From Bacteroidaceae bacterium (GTDB taxonomy: Bacteria; Bacteroidota; Bacteroidia; Bacteroidales; Bacteroidaceae), in contig JAFZDY010000053.1 in NCBI GenBank assembly GCA_017560945.1, forward strand, positions 1 to 64,000: a stretch of 64,000 nucleotides of DNA, in the 5' to 3' direction. The notes beneath the pieces were generated by a model. It did not search any database. It was not told the origin of the DNA and worked only from the letters and a program-made list of their open reading frames with translations. Shown piece after piece: positions 29,406 to 37,936 of this stretch (positions within the stretch are counted from its first letter, which is position 1; each line of letters opens with the position of its first letter). Position numbers and translations under genes: made by a program.

Positions 29406-30998
29406 TTACTTTTTCTTGTTTCTTAGTTTACGTTGAAGTGTCTGCATGCACTCACGTCGGGGGATGATGACAGACACACCGTTGTACTCAATCTCTTCGC
29501 GGATGATGCGGGTAATCTCCTCCATATTCTTGGGAAGGGGAACTACCACACGCACATGTGCGGGGTCAAGGCCGAGGCCGAGGCAGATGGCTTCGAACTT
29601 GTTGGTTCCTGCAGAGTCCTGTCCACCAGTCATGGCTGTGGTCAGGTTGTCGGAGATGATGACGGTAATGTTGGCATTGTCATTGATAGCGTCCAACAGG
29701 CCTGTCATACCCGAGTGTGTGAAGGTTGAGTCACCGATAACGGCGATGGAGGGGAATACTCCAGCGTCGGCAGCACCCTTGGCCATGGTGATGGAGGCGC
29801 CCATGTCAACGCAACTATCGATGGCACGGAAGGGGGGAAGTGCACCCAGTGTGTAGCAACCTATGTCGCCAAAGATGCGTGCTCCCTCGTACTCGGCAGC
29901 CACCTTGTTGAGCGCGTCATATACATCGCGGTGTCCACATCCCTGACAGAGGGCGGGTGGACGTGGTGTCACGTTCTGAGCGGCGGTATAGGGCTGTTCG
30001 AGGCCTACACCCAGTGCAGCACCTACATTGTCAGGAGTCAGTTCACCCATGCGGGGAAGGTCACCTGTCAAACGACCCTTGATGTGATAGTCTGCTCCGA
30101 GCAAGGACTTCACCTGCTCTTCCACCAGTGGCTGACCATCTTCGGCAATGAGCAGTGACTCACACTCCTCGGCCAATGCCTTGATGGCGGCCTCGGGCAG
30201 AGGATATTGCGAAACCTTCAGCACTGGGATGCCCAGTTGCTGAGGATTGTTCTCCATTACATAGTTATAGCCTATACCACAGGCAATGACTCCCAGTTTA
30301 GCCTTTCCTTCTGCTGAGGGTGACTTTCTATTATAGGTTGAAGCCTCCGACGATGCCAGCAATTCGCCCTGCTTGCCCACGAGTGAGGCATACTGGCGAC
30401 GGGCATTGGCGGGGAGCAGCACCCAGTGTGTACGGTCAGTCTCGGGACTGAGGCTACGTTGAGCCATGGGTTCACGCACTACCACTCCTGCACGTGAGTG
30501 TGCCAGGCGGGTGACGATGCGCATCAGTACGGGCAACTTCAGGGCTTCGGATAACTCATAGGCGTACGGCATCATGTCGTATGCCTCCTGTTGATTGGAG
30601 GGTTCGAGGATGGGTATCATGGCAAACTTGCCGTAGAAGCGCGAGTCCTGTTCGTTCTGTGACGAGTGCATCGAGGGGTCGTCGGCAGCAAGCACCACCA
30701 GTCCTCCGTTTACGCCAGTGATGGCTGAGTTTACAAATGCATCGGCAGCCACGTTCATACCCACGTGCTTCATGCACACAAGGGCACGTTTTCCGGCATA
30801 TGCCATACCGAGGGCAGCCTCCATGGCTGTCTTCTCGTTCGTACACCAACGGCTACGCACCTGGGGTGCATGACCTTGAATATATTCGGTAATCTCTGTA
30901 GAGGGCGTGCCAGGGTAGGCATACACACCACTGATGCCTGCATGTACGGCACCCAGTGCTATGGCTTCGTCGCCCAAGAGTAGTTTTCTCTGTATCAT
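29406..30998 (-). CDS. iorA: indolepyruvate oxidoreductase alpha subunit, without ferredoxin domain
   Basis: A 530-residue protein. The N-terminal pyrimidine-binding half (AYPGTPSTEITEYI) is followed by the TPP-binding half: LCQGCGHRDVYDAL, then GDSTFTHSG and later DNLTTAMTGGQ. The canonical protein ends with a two-cluster ferredoxin domain. Here the chain stops after SVIIPRRECMQTLQRK, and no CxxCxxC is present. A separate ferredoxin must then supply electrons. It is the first gene of the operon. About 90 nt upstream toward the omega-amidase gene is the 9-bp array. Confidence 0.95.
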   Translation of the reverse strand: MIQRKLLLGDEAIALGAVHAGISGVYAYPGTPSTEITEYIQGHAPQVRSRWCTNEKTAMEAALGMAYAGKRALVCMKHVGMNVAADAFVNSAITGVNGGLVVLAADDPSMHSSQNEQDSRFYGKFAMIPILEPSNQQEAYDMMPYAYELSEALKLPVLMRIVTRLAHSRAGVVVREPMAQRSLSPETDRTHWVLLPANARRQYASLVGKQGELLASSEASTYNRKSPSAEGKAKLGVIACGIGYNYVMENNPQQLGIPVLKVSQYPLPEAAIKALAEECESLLIAEDGQPLVEEQVKSLLGADYHIKGRLTGDLPRMGELTPDNVGAALGVGLEQPYTAAQNVTPRPPALCQGCGHRDVYDALNKVAAEYEGARIFGDIGCYTLGALPPFRAIDSCVDMGASITMAKGAADAGVFPSIAVIGDSTFTHSGMTGLLDAINDNANITVIISDNLTTAMTGGQDSAGTNKFEAICLGLGLDPAHVRVVVPLPKNMEEITRIIREEIEYNGVSVIIPRRECMQTLQRKLRNKKK

Positions 30999-31024
30999 TT
31001 GGTAGTTAGTTATTTATTGTTAGT

Positions 31025-31083
31025 GACCTTATGGACCTTAAAGAATCTTTGAACTTATAGACCTTAAGAGCCCTATGGGTTTA
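31025..31083. repeat. 9-bp tandem array
   Basis: Units of about 9 bp: GACCTTATG, GACCTTAAA, GAATCTTT, GAACTTATA, GACCTTAAG, then weaker copies. It lies at the 3' end of the omega-amidase gene and upstream of iorA. Confidence 0.5.
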
Positions 31084-31086
31084 TGA

Positions 31087-31830
31087 CTAATCTGCATCAC
31101 TCAGCACAGGGAACTTCTCCCTGAAAGCCGTCAACTTCTCCATGTCCACACAGGCAGTGGCTTCGCACTCCTCGTTCATAGGGCACGCGGCGATGGTCTT
31201 ACCGTATGGGTCAATCATCACTGTGCCTCCGCAGTACTGGCACGAGGGATCGGTTCCCACGCGGTTCACTCCGGCCACGTAGCACTGGTTCTCGATGGCG
31301 CGGGCTACAAGGAGGGCGCTCCATGCCTCCACTCTGGGGGTGGGCCAACTGGCCACGTATAGTATCATGTCGTAGTCGCCACGGTTGCGTGCCCATATGG
31401 GGAAGCGCAGGTCGTAGCACACTTCGAGCAGGATGCGTACGCCCTTCCACTCGACGATGACGCGCTCTGTGCCGGGGGTGAAGCGCTTGTGCTCTCCACC
31501 ATAGGTGAAGAGGTGTTTCTTGTCGTAGTGGGCGACGGTTCCGTCGGGTTTCACAAAGTAGAAGCGGTTGTAGTATCGCCCCTCCACTTCGGTGGCCACG
31601 CTGCCTGCGATGGCGGCCTGTCGTTGGGCGGCCTGCTGCTTCATCCAGGCGAGGGTGTATCCGTTGTTTTCGGCAATGCCCTCGGGCTGAGTGCAGAAGC
31701 CGGTGCTAAACATCTCGGGCAGCACATACAGGTCGGCCCCTTCGTTGCGGTCCATTGCTTGGGCGCACCGGAGGCAGTTTTCTGCCGGGTTGGCCCACAC
31801 TATATCGCGTTGTAAAATGGTTACTTTCAT
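31087..31830 (-). CDS. omega-amidase / nitrilase-superfamily amidohydrolase
   Basis: A 247-residue carbon-nitrogen hydrolase of the YafV/Nit2 type. The Glu-Lys-Cys triad is visible: Glu39 in VLPEMFSTGF, Lys104 in HYDKKHLF, Cys138 in LEVCYDLRFP. Such enzymes hydrolyse 2-oxoglutaramate and similar omega-amides left by glutamine transaminases. ATG at 31830 is chosen; a longer reading frame to 32052 crosses a -7 box and the REP-like palindrome. Its place next to the aminotransferase operon fits removal of a transamination by-product (inference). Confidence 0.94.
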   Translation of the reverse strand: MKVTILQRDIVWANPAENCLRCAQAMDRNEGADLYVLPEMFSTGFCTQPEGIAENNGYTLAWMKQQAAQRQAAIAGSVATEVEGRYYNRFYFVKPDGTVAHYDKKHLFTYGGEHKRFTPGTERVIVEWKGVRILLEVCYDLRFPIWARNRGDYDMILYVASWPTPRVEAWSALLVARAIENQCYVAGVNRVGTDPSCQYCGGTVMIDPYGKTIAACPMNEECEATACVDMEKLTAFREKFPVLSDAD

Positions 31831-31852
31831 GTCAATTTTCTTAAAAATGGCA

Positions 31853-31860
31853 CAAAGATA
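31853..31860 (-). promoter_or_regulatory. -7 box of the omega-amidase gene
   Basis: TATCTTTG on the minus strand, 22 nt before the ATG at 31830, which supports this start over the longer one. No clear -33 element is seen. Confidence 0.45.
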
Positions 31861-32000
31861 GCTAAAAAAGCGATACGGCGGCATTTCTAATAGAAAAAAT
31901 GCGTATTTGTTTGATAATTGATAGTCGAATGGGGTAAATTGGACGGATGGGAGTAATTGATTGGATGGGGCAAGTAGGGATGATGGGGTTGGAAAGAAGA

Positions 32001-32033
32001 GTAGGGGCAGACACTTATGATGTCTGCCCCTAC
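32001..32033. repeat. REP-like palindrome, copy 2
   Basis: A perfect 13 bp palindrome: GTAGGGGCAGACA (32001-32013), a 7 nt loop, and TGTCTGCCCCTAC (32021-32033). The core and CCCCTACA tail match 5003-5030. It lies between the HU-like gene end and the omega-amidase start. Confidence 0.7.
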
Positions 32034-32098
32034 ATTGTATCACTTTATCCATTTATCCACTAATCCACTAATGGTGTTTGTGGATATATTTGCTACAA

Positions 32099-32578
32099 TC
32101 ACAGTGGGTTGCCGCCTGTGGCGCCACCGTTGTCGTCGCCGCCAGAGTCGGGGGTGGTGGTGCCTGATGATGCAGGGGTGTTGCCTCCCATCAAATTCTT
32201 CACCCACACGAATTCGGCCTTCTGCATGGAAGCTTTCAGTTCATTGCCGGGCTTGAAATTGATTTTCACGTTGCGGATAGCTTGCGCGGTGAGTTCCTTT
32301 TCGCTGGCAAAGCCATTGGAACTGACGGCGGCGTAGAAGCTGCCCCAATCGCCCAGTTTCACACTCATGCCATCCAACAGGGCCTGTTGCACCACCTTGC
32401 GCAACTGACGGATGGCCATCAGTGCTTCGGCAGGGTTAAGCGTTGTCTCGTCGGCAATGCGGTTAGCCACTTGGTTTTCGTCCAGCTGCTTAAGAGCGTG
32501 CTGCACGGCATACCATTTTTTCGGTTCATCCTTTTTGTTCGGATTGATGCGTTGCATTTTACTTAATACAATTGGCAT
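32099..32578 (-). CDS. HU-family DNA-binding protein with Gly-rich tail
   Basis: A 159-residue protein. Residues about 1-125 match the longer Bacteroidetes HU/IHF-like (DNABII) form: MPIVLSKMQRINP, then LADGM-like VKLGDWGSFYAAVSSNG and RNVKINFKPG. A flexible tail rich in Gly, Ser, Thr and Asn ends the protein (from about 130). These proteins bend or coat DNA; many copies occur in Bacteroidetes genomes. The 22-bp palindrome array at 32665-32774 lies directly upstream of its start. Confidence 0.92.
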   Translation of the reverse strand: MPIVLSKMQRINPNKKDEPKKWYAVQHALKQLDENQVANRIADETTLNPAEALMAIRQLRKVVQQALLDGMSVKLGDWGSFYAAVSSNGFASEKELTAQAIRNVKINFKPGNELKASMQKAEFVWVKNLMGGNTPASSGTTTPDSGGDDNGGATGGNPL

Positions 32579-32664
32579 AGCAGTAATTTTTTTAAGGTTA
32601 GTAATAAAATTGGTATATCGTTGAAAATCAGCTACTTGTTATTTCTATACTTCCCGTCCGAAAG

Positions 32665-32774
32665 TCCGATGCTTTCTATCTTTCGACAGAAAGCTTTCTG
32701 TCTCTCTGTAGAAAGCTTTCTATTTGTCGGTAGAAAGCTTTCTGCCCAAGGGTAGAAGGCGTTGCGCCGTAGAA
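32665..32774. repeat. 22-bp tandem array with AGAAAGCTTTCT core
   Basis: Cores start at 32688, 32710 and 32732, exactly 22 bp apart: AGAAAGCTTTCT, a perfect 12 bp palindrome, with variable 10 bp spacers. Weaker units follow at 32754 (AGAAGGCGTTGC) and precede at 32666. It lies between the HU-like gene start and the end of the next minus-strand gene. Confidence 0.75.
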
Positions 32775-32804
32775 TACTTGCCTTAGTGGCGAAAGGCAGA
32801 AGCC

Positions 32805-33539
32805 TTACGACCTATCCTCCACTTCCTCGAACATCAGTGTCCCCTTCGGGGTGGAGGTGATGCGGTATCGTCGGGCAGACGAATTGATGAGTTCATTGCC
32901 ATTCTCGTCGTAGCCATAATGTTCGGGATAGCTGTCTACAAAGGTTGCATCAAGGAGGCCGTCCTTTAAGGAGAACTTTTCGATGTCGATATTCAGGTTC
33001 TGCACCACGGCAGCCTGGTCGCCCTTCACCACCACGATGGGCATCTTGGGGGGCTGGCTGGCATAGACATATCCGTCGAAGATGAGGGCCGTCACACCTT
33101 GGCGCAGGGGGCAGACGATGGCATACTTATTGGGGATGGAGGAGAGGGGTTTTAGCTCAAAGGTCCAATCGGCATCGGAACCGAGTTCGCAAAACCCGTC
33201 CAAATCAATATGTTCCAATATCTGCTTGCCGTTGTGGAAAAGGTTAATGAAGTAGAAGTCGCCCGCCTCGCCATCCCAGCCATTGCCGGTGAGCTTGTAG
33301 TACTTCACCTCATACGACTCCTCCCCGACGGTGAAGGCGAACGTGTCCACCAACTTGCGGGCGATGGTGTCGATATTTGTGTCATACAATTGGTTGTGGG
33401 CGCGATACTTCTCGTTCACCACTATTTTTCCCTTCTTCAGCGTGTACATCTCCTCGGCTTGGCTTTCAGTTTTGCCCTTCTGTCCGCAACCCGTGAGGAG
33501 CGTCAGTGCGATTGTCAACAGGATACAACTCTTTTTCAT
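32805..33539 (-). CDS. hypothetical lipoprotein
   Basis: A 244-residue protein that I do not recognise. The lipobox is LTGCGQKGK, so it is lipid-anchored; the residues after Cys are not acidic, which argues for a periplasmic face. The body is beta-rich with Tyr and Asp repeats (YGYDENGNELINSS). A -7 box lies at 33586-33593. It appears to be monocistronic. Confidence 0.78.
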   Translation of the reverse strand: MKKSCILLTIALTLLTGCGQKGKTESQAEEMYTLKKGKIVVNEKYRAHNQLYDTNIDTIARKLVDTFAFTVGEESYEVKYYKLTGNGWDGEAGDFYFINLFHNGKQILEHIDLDGFCELGSDADWTFELKPLSSIPNKYAIVCPLRQGVTALIFDGYVYASQPPKMPIVVVKGDQAAVVQNLNIDIEKFSLKDGLLDATFVDSYPEHYGYDENGNELINSSARRYRITSTPKGTLMFEEVEDRS

Positions 33540-33585
33540 CTTTTCTACTGTTTCAGGTTAATAATTGGATGAAAGTTACTGCCCG

Positions 33586-33593
33586 CAAAGTTA
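33586..33593 (-). promoter_or_regulatory. -7 box of the hypothetical lipoprotein gene
   Basis: TAACTTTG on the minus strand, 46 nt before the start codon at 33539. Confidence 0.4.
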
Positions 33594-33644
33594 CATAAAT
33601 CAGTGGAATAACGTGCATCTGTACCCGATTTTTTTAACAAGGAT

Positions 33645-33700
33645 AAAAAAGCCCGTCCCTATACCTTATATAATGTATATACAGCAGGCATAGGGACGGG
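33645..33700 (-). terminator. terminator of the GH3 gene
   Basis: An 11 bp inverted repeat (33652-33662 with 33690-33700). On the minus strand the second arm runs into CTTTTTTAT. It lies 25 nt after the GH3 stop. Confidence 0.7.
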
Positions 33701-33724
33701 TATTCACTCAAGGGGTGTCGCTTG

Positions 33725-35938
33725 TCACTCGAAGCTGAATGTCACCTTACCACGAATGTCGGTAGACGAACTGCCTATGTATGCGGTGAACTTGCCTGCC
33801 TCGGCCACCCAGTCGTGGGCATCCTCGCTCCAGTACTTCAGCATGTCGGGGGTGATGGTGAAGGTCACTTGACGGGTCTCACCGGGGGCGAGTGATATCT
33901 TCTGGAAACCCTTGAGCTCCTTGACGGGACGTAGCACGGTGGCCTTGTCGTCGCCGATGTAGAGCTGTACCACCTCCTTGCCTTCGCGTGAGCCACTGTT
34001 GGTGACGTCGAGGGTGAGTGAGAGTGTACCGTCAGCCGCTATGGTCTTGCCCGAGATAGAGGGCTTGCCGTAGGCGAATGTGGTGTAACTGAGTCCGTGA
34101 CCGAAGGGGTAGCGGGCGGGAATCTTCTTCGTATCGTGCCAACGGTAACCCACGAGGATGTCCTCCTTGTACTCTACCTTCACACCATCGCCGGGGTAGG
34201 CTATGTCGCCGAAGGAGTGTGCTGCACAGTCCTCGAGGCGGGCAGGGAAGGAGAAGGGGAGTTTTCCACTGGGATTGACGTCGCCACAGAGCACGTCCAC
34301 CACGGTGGGACCTATCTCGGAACCTATGTACCAACTCTGCAGTATGGCGGGCATGCGGTCGGGGTAGGGTATGCGCACAGCATTACCGCTGACGAGCACT
34401 GTCACCACACGTGGGTTGACGGCAAGCATGGCATCGAGGAGTTCGTTCTGTCCAAAGGGGAGGTCGTAGGTGAGTCGGTCGCCATCCTCGCAGTCCTGAT
34501 TGCGGTTTTTGTTCAGTCCACCCACGAATACGATGAGGTCGGCCTCCTTAGCCATTGCCACCGCTGTATTGCGGAGGGAGTCGACGATGCTCTGCTGTAC
34601 CTCCTCGACGCTGCCGTACATGGTGCGTCCAGCCTGATAACCAAGGGTGTAGGAGATCTTTGAGCCGTACTTTTCCTTCATGGCGTCGAGCACACTGGTC
34701 TCGTGCTGTACCTTCAACTCACTGGAGCCTCCACCCATGCAGAGGCGGCGTGTAGCATTGTCACCCACGACGAGTATCTTCCCGTAACGTGTGGGGTCGA
34801 TGGGGAGCAGTGCCTTCTCGCCCTTCTTAGGGGCGTTGTTCTGCAACAGTACGATACCCTCGCCACCCACTGTGCGTGCCACCTTTGAATGGGCAGCATA
34901 GTCCATGTTTCCGTAGGGTTTCTGAGTGTTCATGGCGGTGCGGAAGATGAGTCGCAGGATACGTGCAGCTTTGTCGTTGAGCACCTCTTCGCTGACTTCG
35001 CCCTGACGTACAAGGTTAAGGAAGTCGTCGCCCAAGTAACAGTCCTTGGCCTGGAATACACGGGTGCGTCGCTTGTCGGGACGGTTATCAGTTCCCATCT
35101 CTATGTCTAACCCGTTGAGGGCACTCTCGAGGGTGTTGTGTGTGCCTCCCCAGTCAGAGACTACCACGCCATCGAATCCCCATTCATCCTTCAGTATCTT
35201 GTTCAACGTAAGGTCGTTGTGGCAAGCATGTGTGCCGAGTATCTTGTTATAGGCACCCATGATGCTCCATGCTCCACCCTCCTGCACTGCAGCGCGGAAG
35301 GCAGGAAGGTATATCTCATACATGGCGCGCTCACTCACGATGACGTCGATGTTCCATCGCTGTCTCTCCTGGTTGTTGAGTGCATAGTGCTTCACACAGG
35401 CAGCTACGCCATTCTTCTGCAACTCCTGCACATAGGGTACTACCAATGTGCTTGCGAGGTAGGGGTCTTCGCCCATGTACTCGAAGTTACGTCCATTCAG
35501 TGGAGTGCGGTAGATGTTCACACCAGGGCCCAGGAGGATGTCCTTCTCGCGGAAGCGTGCCTCTTCACCGATGGCCTTTCCGTAGAGCGACGCCATGGCG
35601 GGGTTCCAGGTAGCAGCCAAGCACGTAAGTGCGGGAAATGCAGTGCACGAGTCATTGGTCCATCCAGCATTGCTCCACGAGCTCCACTGTATCTCCTCGC
35701 GTACACCGTGAGGTCCGTCGCTCATCCACAATTCGGGTATTCCCAACCTGGGGCATCCTGGGCTGCTGAACTTACTCTGACCGTGACACATGTTTACCTT
35801 CTCCTCCATGGTCATACGGCTCAGTGCATCCTTTACTCTCTCTTCAATGGGCTTTGTCTCGTCTTGATAGACAGGAATCTGTGCCTTACCCACCAGACCG
35901 ATGGCGATGGCACACAGTGTAAAAATAGCTTTCTTCAT
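33725..35938 (-). CDS. glycoside hydrolase family 3 (beta-glucosidase/xylosidase type)
   Basis: A 737-residue secreted enzyme with a signal peptide (to GKAQ). Order: GH3 N-terminal barrel (about 30-330), GH3 C-terminal domain (about 370-610) and an Fn3-like domain (about 655-730). The nucleophile Asp is in GVVVSDWGGTH; NGRNFEYMGEDP and KHYALNNQE are family motifs. It releases terminal beta-linked glucose or xylose from oligosaccharides, probably in the periplasm. ATG at 35938 is chosen because the signal peptide starts there; 46 extra upstream codons are rejected. No SusC/SusD pair lies beside it. Confidence 0.95.
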   Translation of the reverse strand: MKKAIFTLCAIAIGLVGKAQIPVYQDETKPIEERVKDALSRMTMEEKVNMCHGQSKFSSPGCPRLGIPELWMSDGPHGVREEIQWSSWSNAGWTNDSCTAFPALTCLAATWNPAMASLYGKAIGEEARFREKDILLGPGVNIYRTPLNGRNFEYMGEDPYLASTLVVPYVQELQKNGVAACVKHYALNNQERQRWNIDVIVSERAMYEIYLPAFRAAVQEGGAWSIMGAYNKILGTHACHNDLTLNKILKDEWGFDGVVVSDWGGTHNTLESALNGLDIEMGTDNRPDKRRTRVFQAKDCYLGDDFLNLVRQGEVSEEVLNDKAARILRLIFRTAMNTQKPYGNMDYAAHSKVARTVGGEGIVLLQNNAPKKGEKALLPIDPTRYGKILVVGDNATRRLCMGGGSSELKVQHETSVLDAMKEKYGSKISYTLGYQAGRTMYGSVEEVQQSIVDSLRNTAVAMAKEADLIVFVGGLNKNRNQDCEDGDRLTYDLPFGQNELLDAMLAVNPRVVTVLVSGNAVRIPYPDRMPAILQSWYIGSEIGPTVVDVLCGDVNPSGKLPFSFPARLEDCAAHSFGDIAYPGDGVKVEYKEDILVGYRWHDTKKIPARYPFGHGLSYTTFAYGKPSISGKTIAADGTLSLTLDVTNSGSREGKEVVQLYIGDDKATVLRPVKELKGFQKISLAPGETRQVTFTITPDMLKYWSEDAHDWVAEAGKFTAYIGSSSTDIRGKVTFSFE

Positions 35939-35985
35939 AGGTATTATTGTTATGTAAGTCGTGTATATTCTCTTACTTTTACACA

Positions 35986-36023
35986 AAGAGGCAATGCCGT
36001 ATGGGTAACAGGCATTGCCTCTT
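35986..36023 (-). terminator. terminator of prs
   Basis: A perfect 13 bp inverted repeat (35986-35998 with 36011-36023) and a 12 nt loop, about 150 nt after the prs stop and 48 nt before the GH3 start. The T-run is weak, so an operator or attenuator role for GH3 is possible. Confidence 0.5.
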
Positions 36024-36170
36024 CTTGGCGTTGTTGTGTATGTTTCTCTCTCCGTATATACTCTGTATGTCTTCACATTACAGACCTATCTGTGTCTTAT
36101 ACAAGGCCTTCAAATATATGTCTAATATAGACCTATGTATATACTCTAAATCGACTTTTATGCGTGCTCC

Positions 36171-37109
36171 TTAGATGAGGTACTGAGAACTGATGCTCTC
36201 ATTCTCCTCCACACGACGTATAGTCTCAGCGAAGAGGTCTGCTATGCTCAACTGCTTCACCTTAGGACTCAAGTTTCCGTAGGGGATACTATCGGTGAAT
36301 ACTATTTCCTCGAGAGCCGATGCCTGTACGCGGTCACTGGCAGGACCTGACATTACGCAGTGTGAGGCAATGGCACGCACACTAACGGCTCCTGCCTCCA
36401 TCATGATGTCAGCCGCCTTGGTGATGGTACCCGCAGTGTCCACCATATCGTCAATGAGAACCACATTCATTCCCTTCACGTCACCGATAATCTGCATTGA
36501 GGCTACCTCGTTTGCCTTCAAACGCTGCTTGTTGCAGAGTACGAGGGGTACGTTGAAGTACTTGGCATATGAACTTGCACGCTTTGAACCGCCCACGTCA
36601 GGAGCAGCAATCACCAAGTTGTCGAGTTTCAACGACTGGATATAGGGAACAAATACTGCACTTGCATAAAGGTGGTCAACGGGGATGTCGAAGAAACCTT
36701 GAATCTGGTCGGCATGGAGGTCCATAGTGATAAGGCGGTCGATGCCCGCAACACTCAACAGATCTGCAACCAACTTTGCACCAATGGATACACGGGGCTT
36801 GTCCTTTCTGTCCTGACGTGCCCAACCGAAGTAGGGGATGACGGCTACAATGCTCTTGGCTGATGCACGCTTGGCAGCATCAATCATGAGCAACAACTCC
36901 ATCAAGTTATCAGAGTTTGGATAGGTAGATTGTACAAGGAATACGTCGCGTCCGCGAATGGACTCTTCGTATGATACAGCGAACTCGCCATCGGCAAAGT
37001 GCATGATGTTCAGATTGCCTAATTTGCATCCGAGACTTGCACAGATTTTCTCGGCAAGGTATCTCGAATTGGTACCCGAGAATACCATGAAAGATTCTTT
37101 TCCGTTCAT
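36171..37109 (-). CDS. prs: ribose-phosphate pyrophosphokinase
   Basis: A 312-residue enzyme making PRPP from ribose 5-phosphate and ATP for nucleotide, His and Trp synthesis. Motifs: FADGEFAVSYEES, the catalytic flexible-loop region ARQDRKDKPRVSIGAK, and the PRPP-binding VVLIDDMVDTAGTI. Two-domain phosphoribosyltransferase fold, normal length. It has a full promoter upstream at 37151-37182 and seems to be transcribed alone. Confidence 0.98.
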   Translation of the reverse strand: MNGKESFMVFSGTNSRYLAEKICASLGCKLGNLNIMHFADGEFAVSYEESIRGRDVFLVQSTYPNSDNLMELLLMIDAAKRASAKSIVAVIPYFGWARQDRKDKPRVSIGAKLVADLLSVAGIDRLITMDLHADQIQGFFDIPVDHLYASAVFVPYIQSLKLDNLVIAAPDVGGSKRASSYAKYFNVPLVLCNKQRLKANEVASMQIIGDVKGMNVVLIDDMVDTAGTITKAADIMMEAGAVSVRAIASHCVMSGPASDRVQASALEEIVFTDSIPYGNLSPKVKQLSIADLFAETIRRVEENESISSQYLI

Positions 37110-37150
37110 GATTATTTAGTGGTTACTCGACTCTTTAGTTAATTTTGGTG

Positions 37151-37182
37151 CAAAGATATGAATTAAATTTGAGTTACGGCAA
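37151..37182 (-). promoter_or_regulatory. promoter of prs
   Basis: Minus strand: -7 box TATCTTTG (37151-37158) and a TTG -33 element (37180-37182) with a 21 nt spacer. Confidence 0.5.
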
Positions 37183-37193
37183 TGTTTTTCCTC

Positions 37194-37802
37194 CTAATCA
37201 GCAAGTTTTTTCAGCAATCTGAATTGTTTGATGATTTCTGTGTAGTCGATAGTCTCGTGCTCATCGTAACAATTCCATAGATTTCCCAGTACTGCCGCAC
37301 CTCCGAAACCATACTTTTTTATGATGCGGATATTCTCCTCGTTGATTCCTCCCAAGGCTATCACCCTCTTGTCAATCACCTTATCTTTCGAAGCCTTTTT
37401 CAACTCCTCGGGGGAGAAACTGCTCAGATAATCCTTATAGGGGGCGTTTTCAAAGAAGGGATTCATGAACACATAGTTAAAGTGTCCTTTCTTCTGCTTT
37501 ACCTCTTCCAGTGTGTGGCACGAGCAACTTACGTGTCCTTTGTATCCGAGGGGAATGTCGGGGTTTCGCTTGTTCAGGTGAATGCCTTTCAAGTTGAACT
37601 CCTCTTTCAGATAGAAGTGGTCATGTGTGACAATGCGCTTATGATATTGCTTGGGGATGAGAGTCAACAGGCGCTCAGAGTACACGGGTGAAGAGTCTGG
37701 CTTCCTAATGTGCAGGATGTCAAGTCCTTCCTCAAAGAGTTGAGTCAGAATCTTGTCTTCTTCAATGAAGAATTTAGGAGGTGTTATGACTACTAATTTC
37801 AT
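37194..37802 (-). CDS. thiamine-phosphate synthase family protein (ThiE/TenI-like)
   Basis: A 202-residue TIM-barrel protein starting KLVVITPPKFF. Segments LDILHIRKPDSSP, KGIHLNKRNPDIP and RVIALGGINEENI match ThiE/TenI. The phosphate-binding end GFGGAAVLGNLW is present. Canonical ThiE has a fuller set of pyrophosphate-binding residues (often QLR and SVHS); here they read HIRK and SCSCHT, so a TenI-like or divergent function is possible. No other thiamine gene is nearby. Confidence 0.85.
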   Translation of the reverse strand: MKLVVITPPKFFIEEDKILTQLFEEGLDILHIRKPDSSPVYSERLLTLIPKQYHKRIVTHDHFYLKEEFNLKGIHLNKRNPDIPLGYKGHVSCSCHTLEEVKQKKGHFNYVFMNPFFENAPYKDYLSSFSPEELKKASKDKVIDKRVIALGGINEENIRIIKKYGFGGAAVLGNLWNCYDEHETIDYTEIIKQFRLLKKLAD

Positions 37803-37825
37803 TCCTGTGTGTTTCTATTTTGTGG

Positions 37826-37833
37826 CAAAAGTA
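37826..37833 (-). promoter_or_regulatory. -7 box of the thiE-like gene
   Basis: TACTTTTG on the minus strand, 23 nt before the start codon. No TPP riboswitch is visible in the leader. Confidence 0.4.
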
Positions 37834-37936
37834 CTAATTATCCTCCACATTTCCTATGTTTTGAATGGAAATTTCGAGTTTTCCCTCTTCCCACTTCTCT
37901 TAGTTTACACAATAGATTATTGACATTCAGATGATT

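Noticed and set aside
31831..32052. Longer omega-amidase start
   Set aside because: The extra 74 residues cross a promoter box and the REP-like palindrome and are not part of the nitrilase fold.
32665..32774. Short palindromic array considered as CRISPR
   Set aside because: Spacers are only about 10 bp, cores 12 bp, and no cas gene is present; the same holds for the other 22-bp arrays.
35939..36076. Longer GH3 start
   Set aside because: 46 extra residues precede a good signal peptide and overlap the hairpin at 35986-36023.
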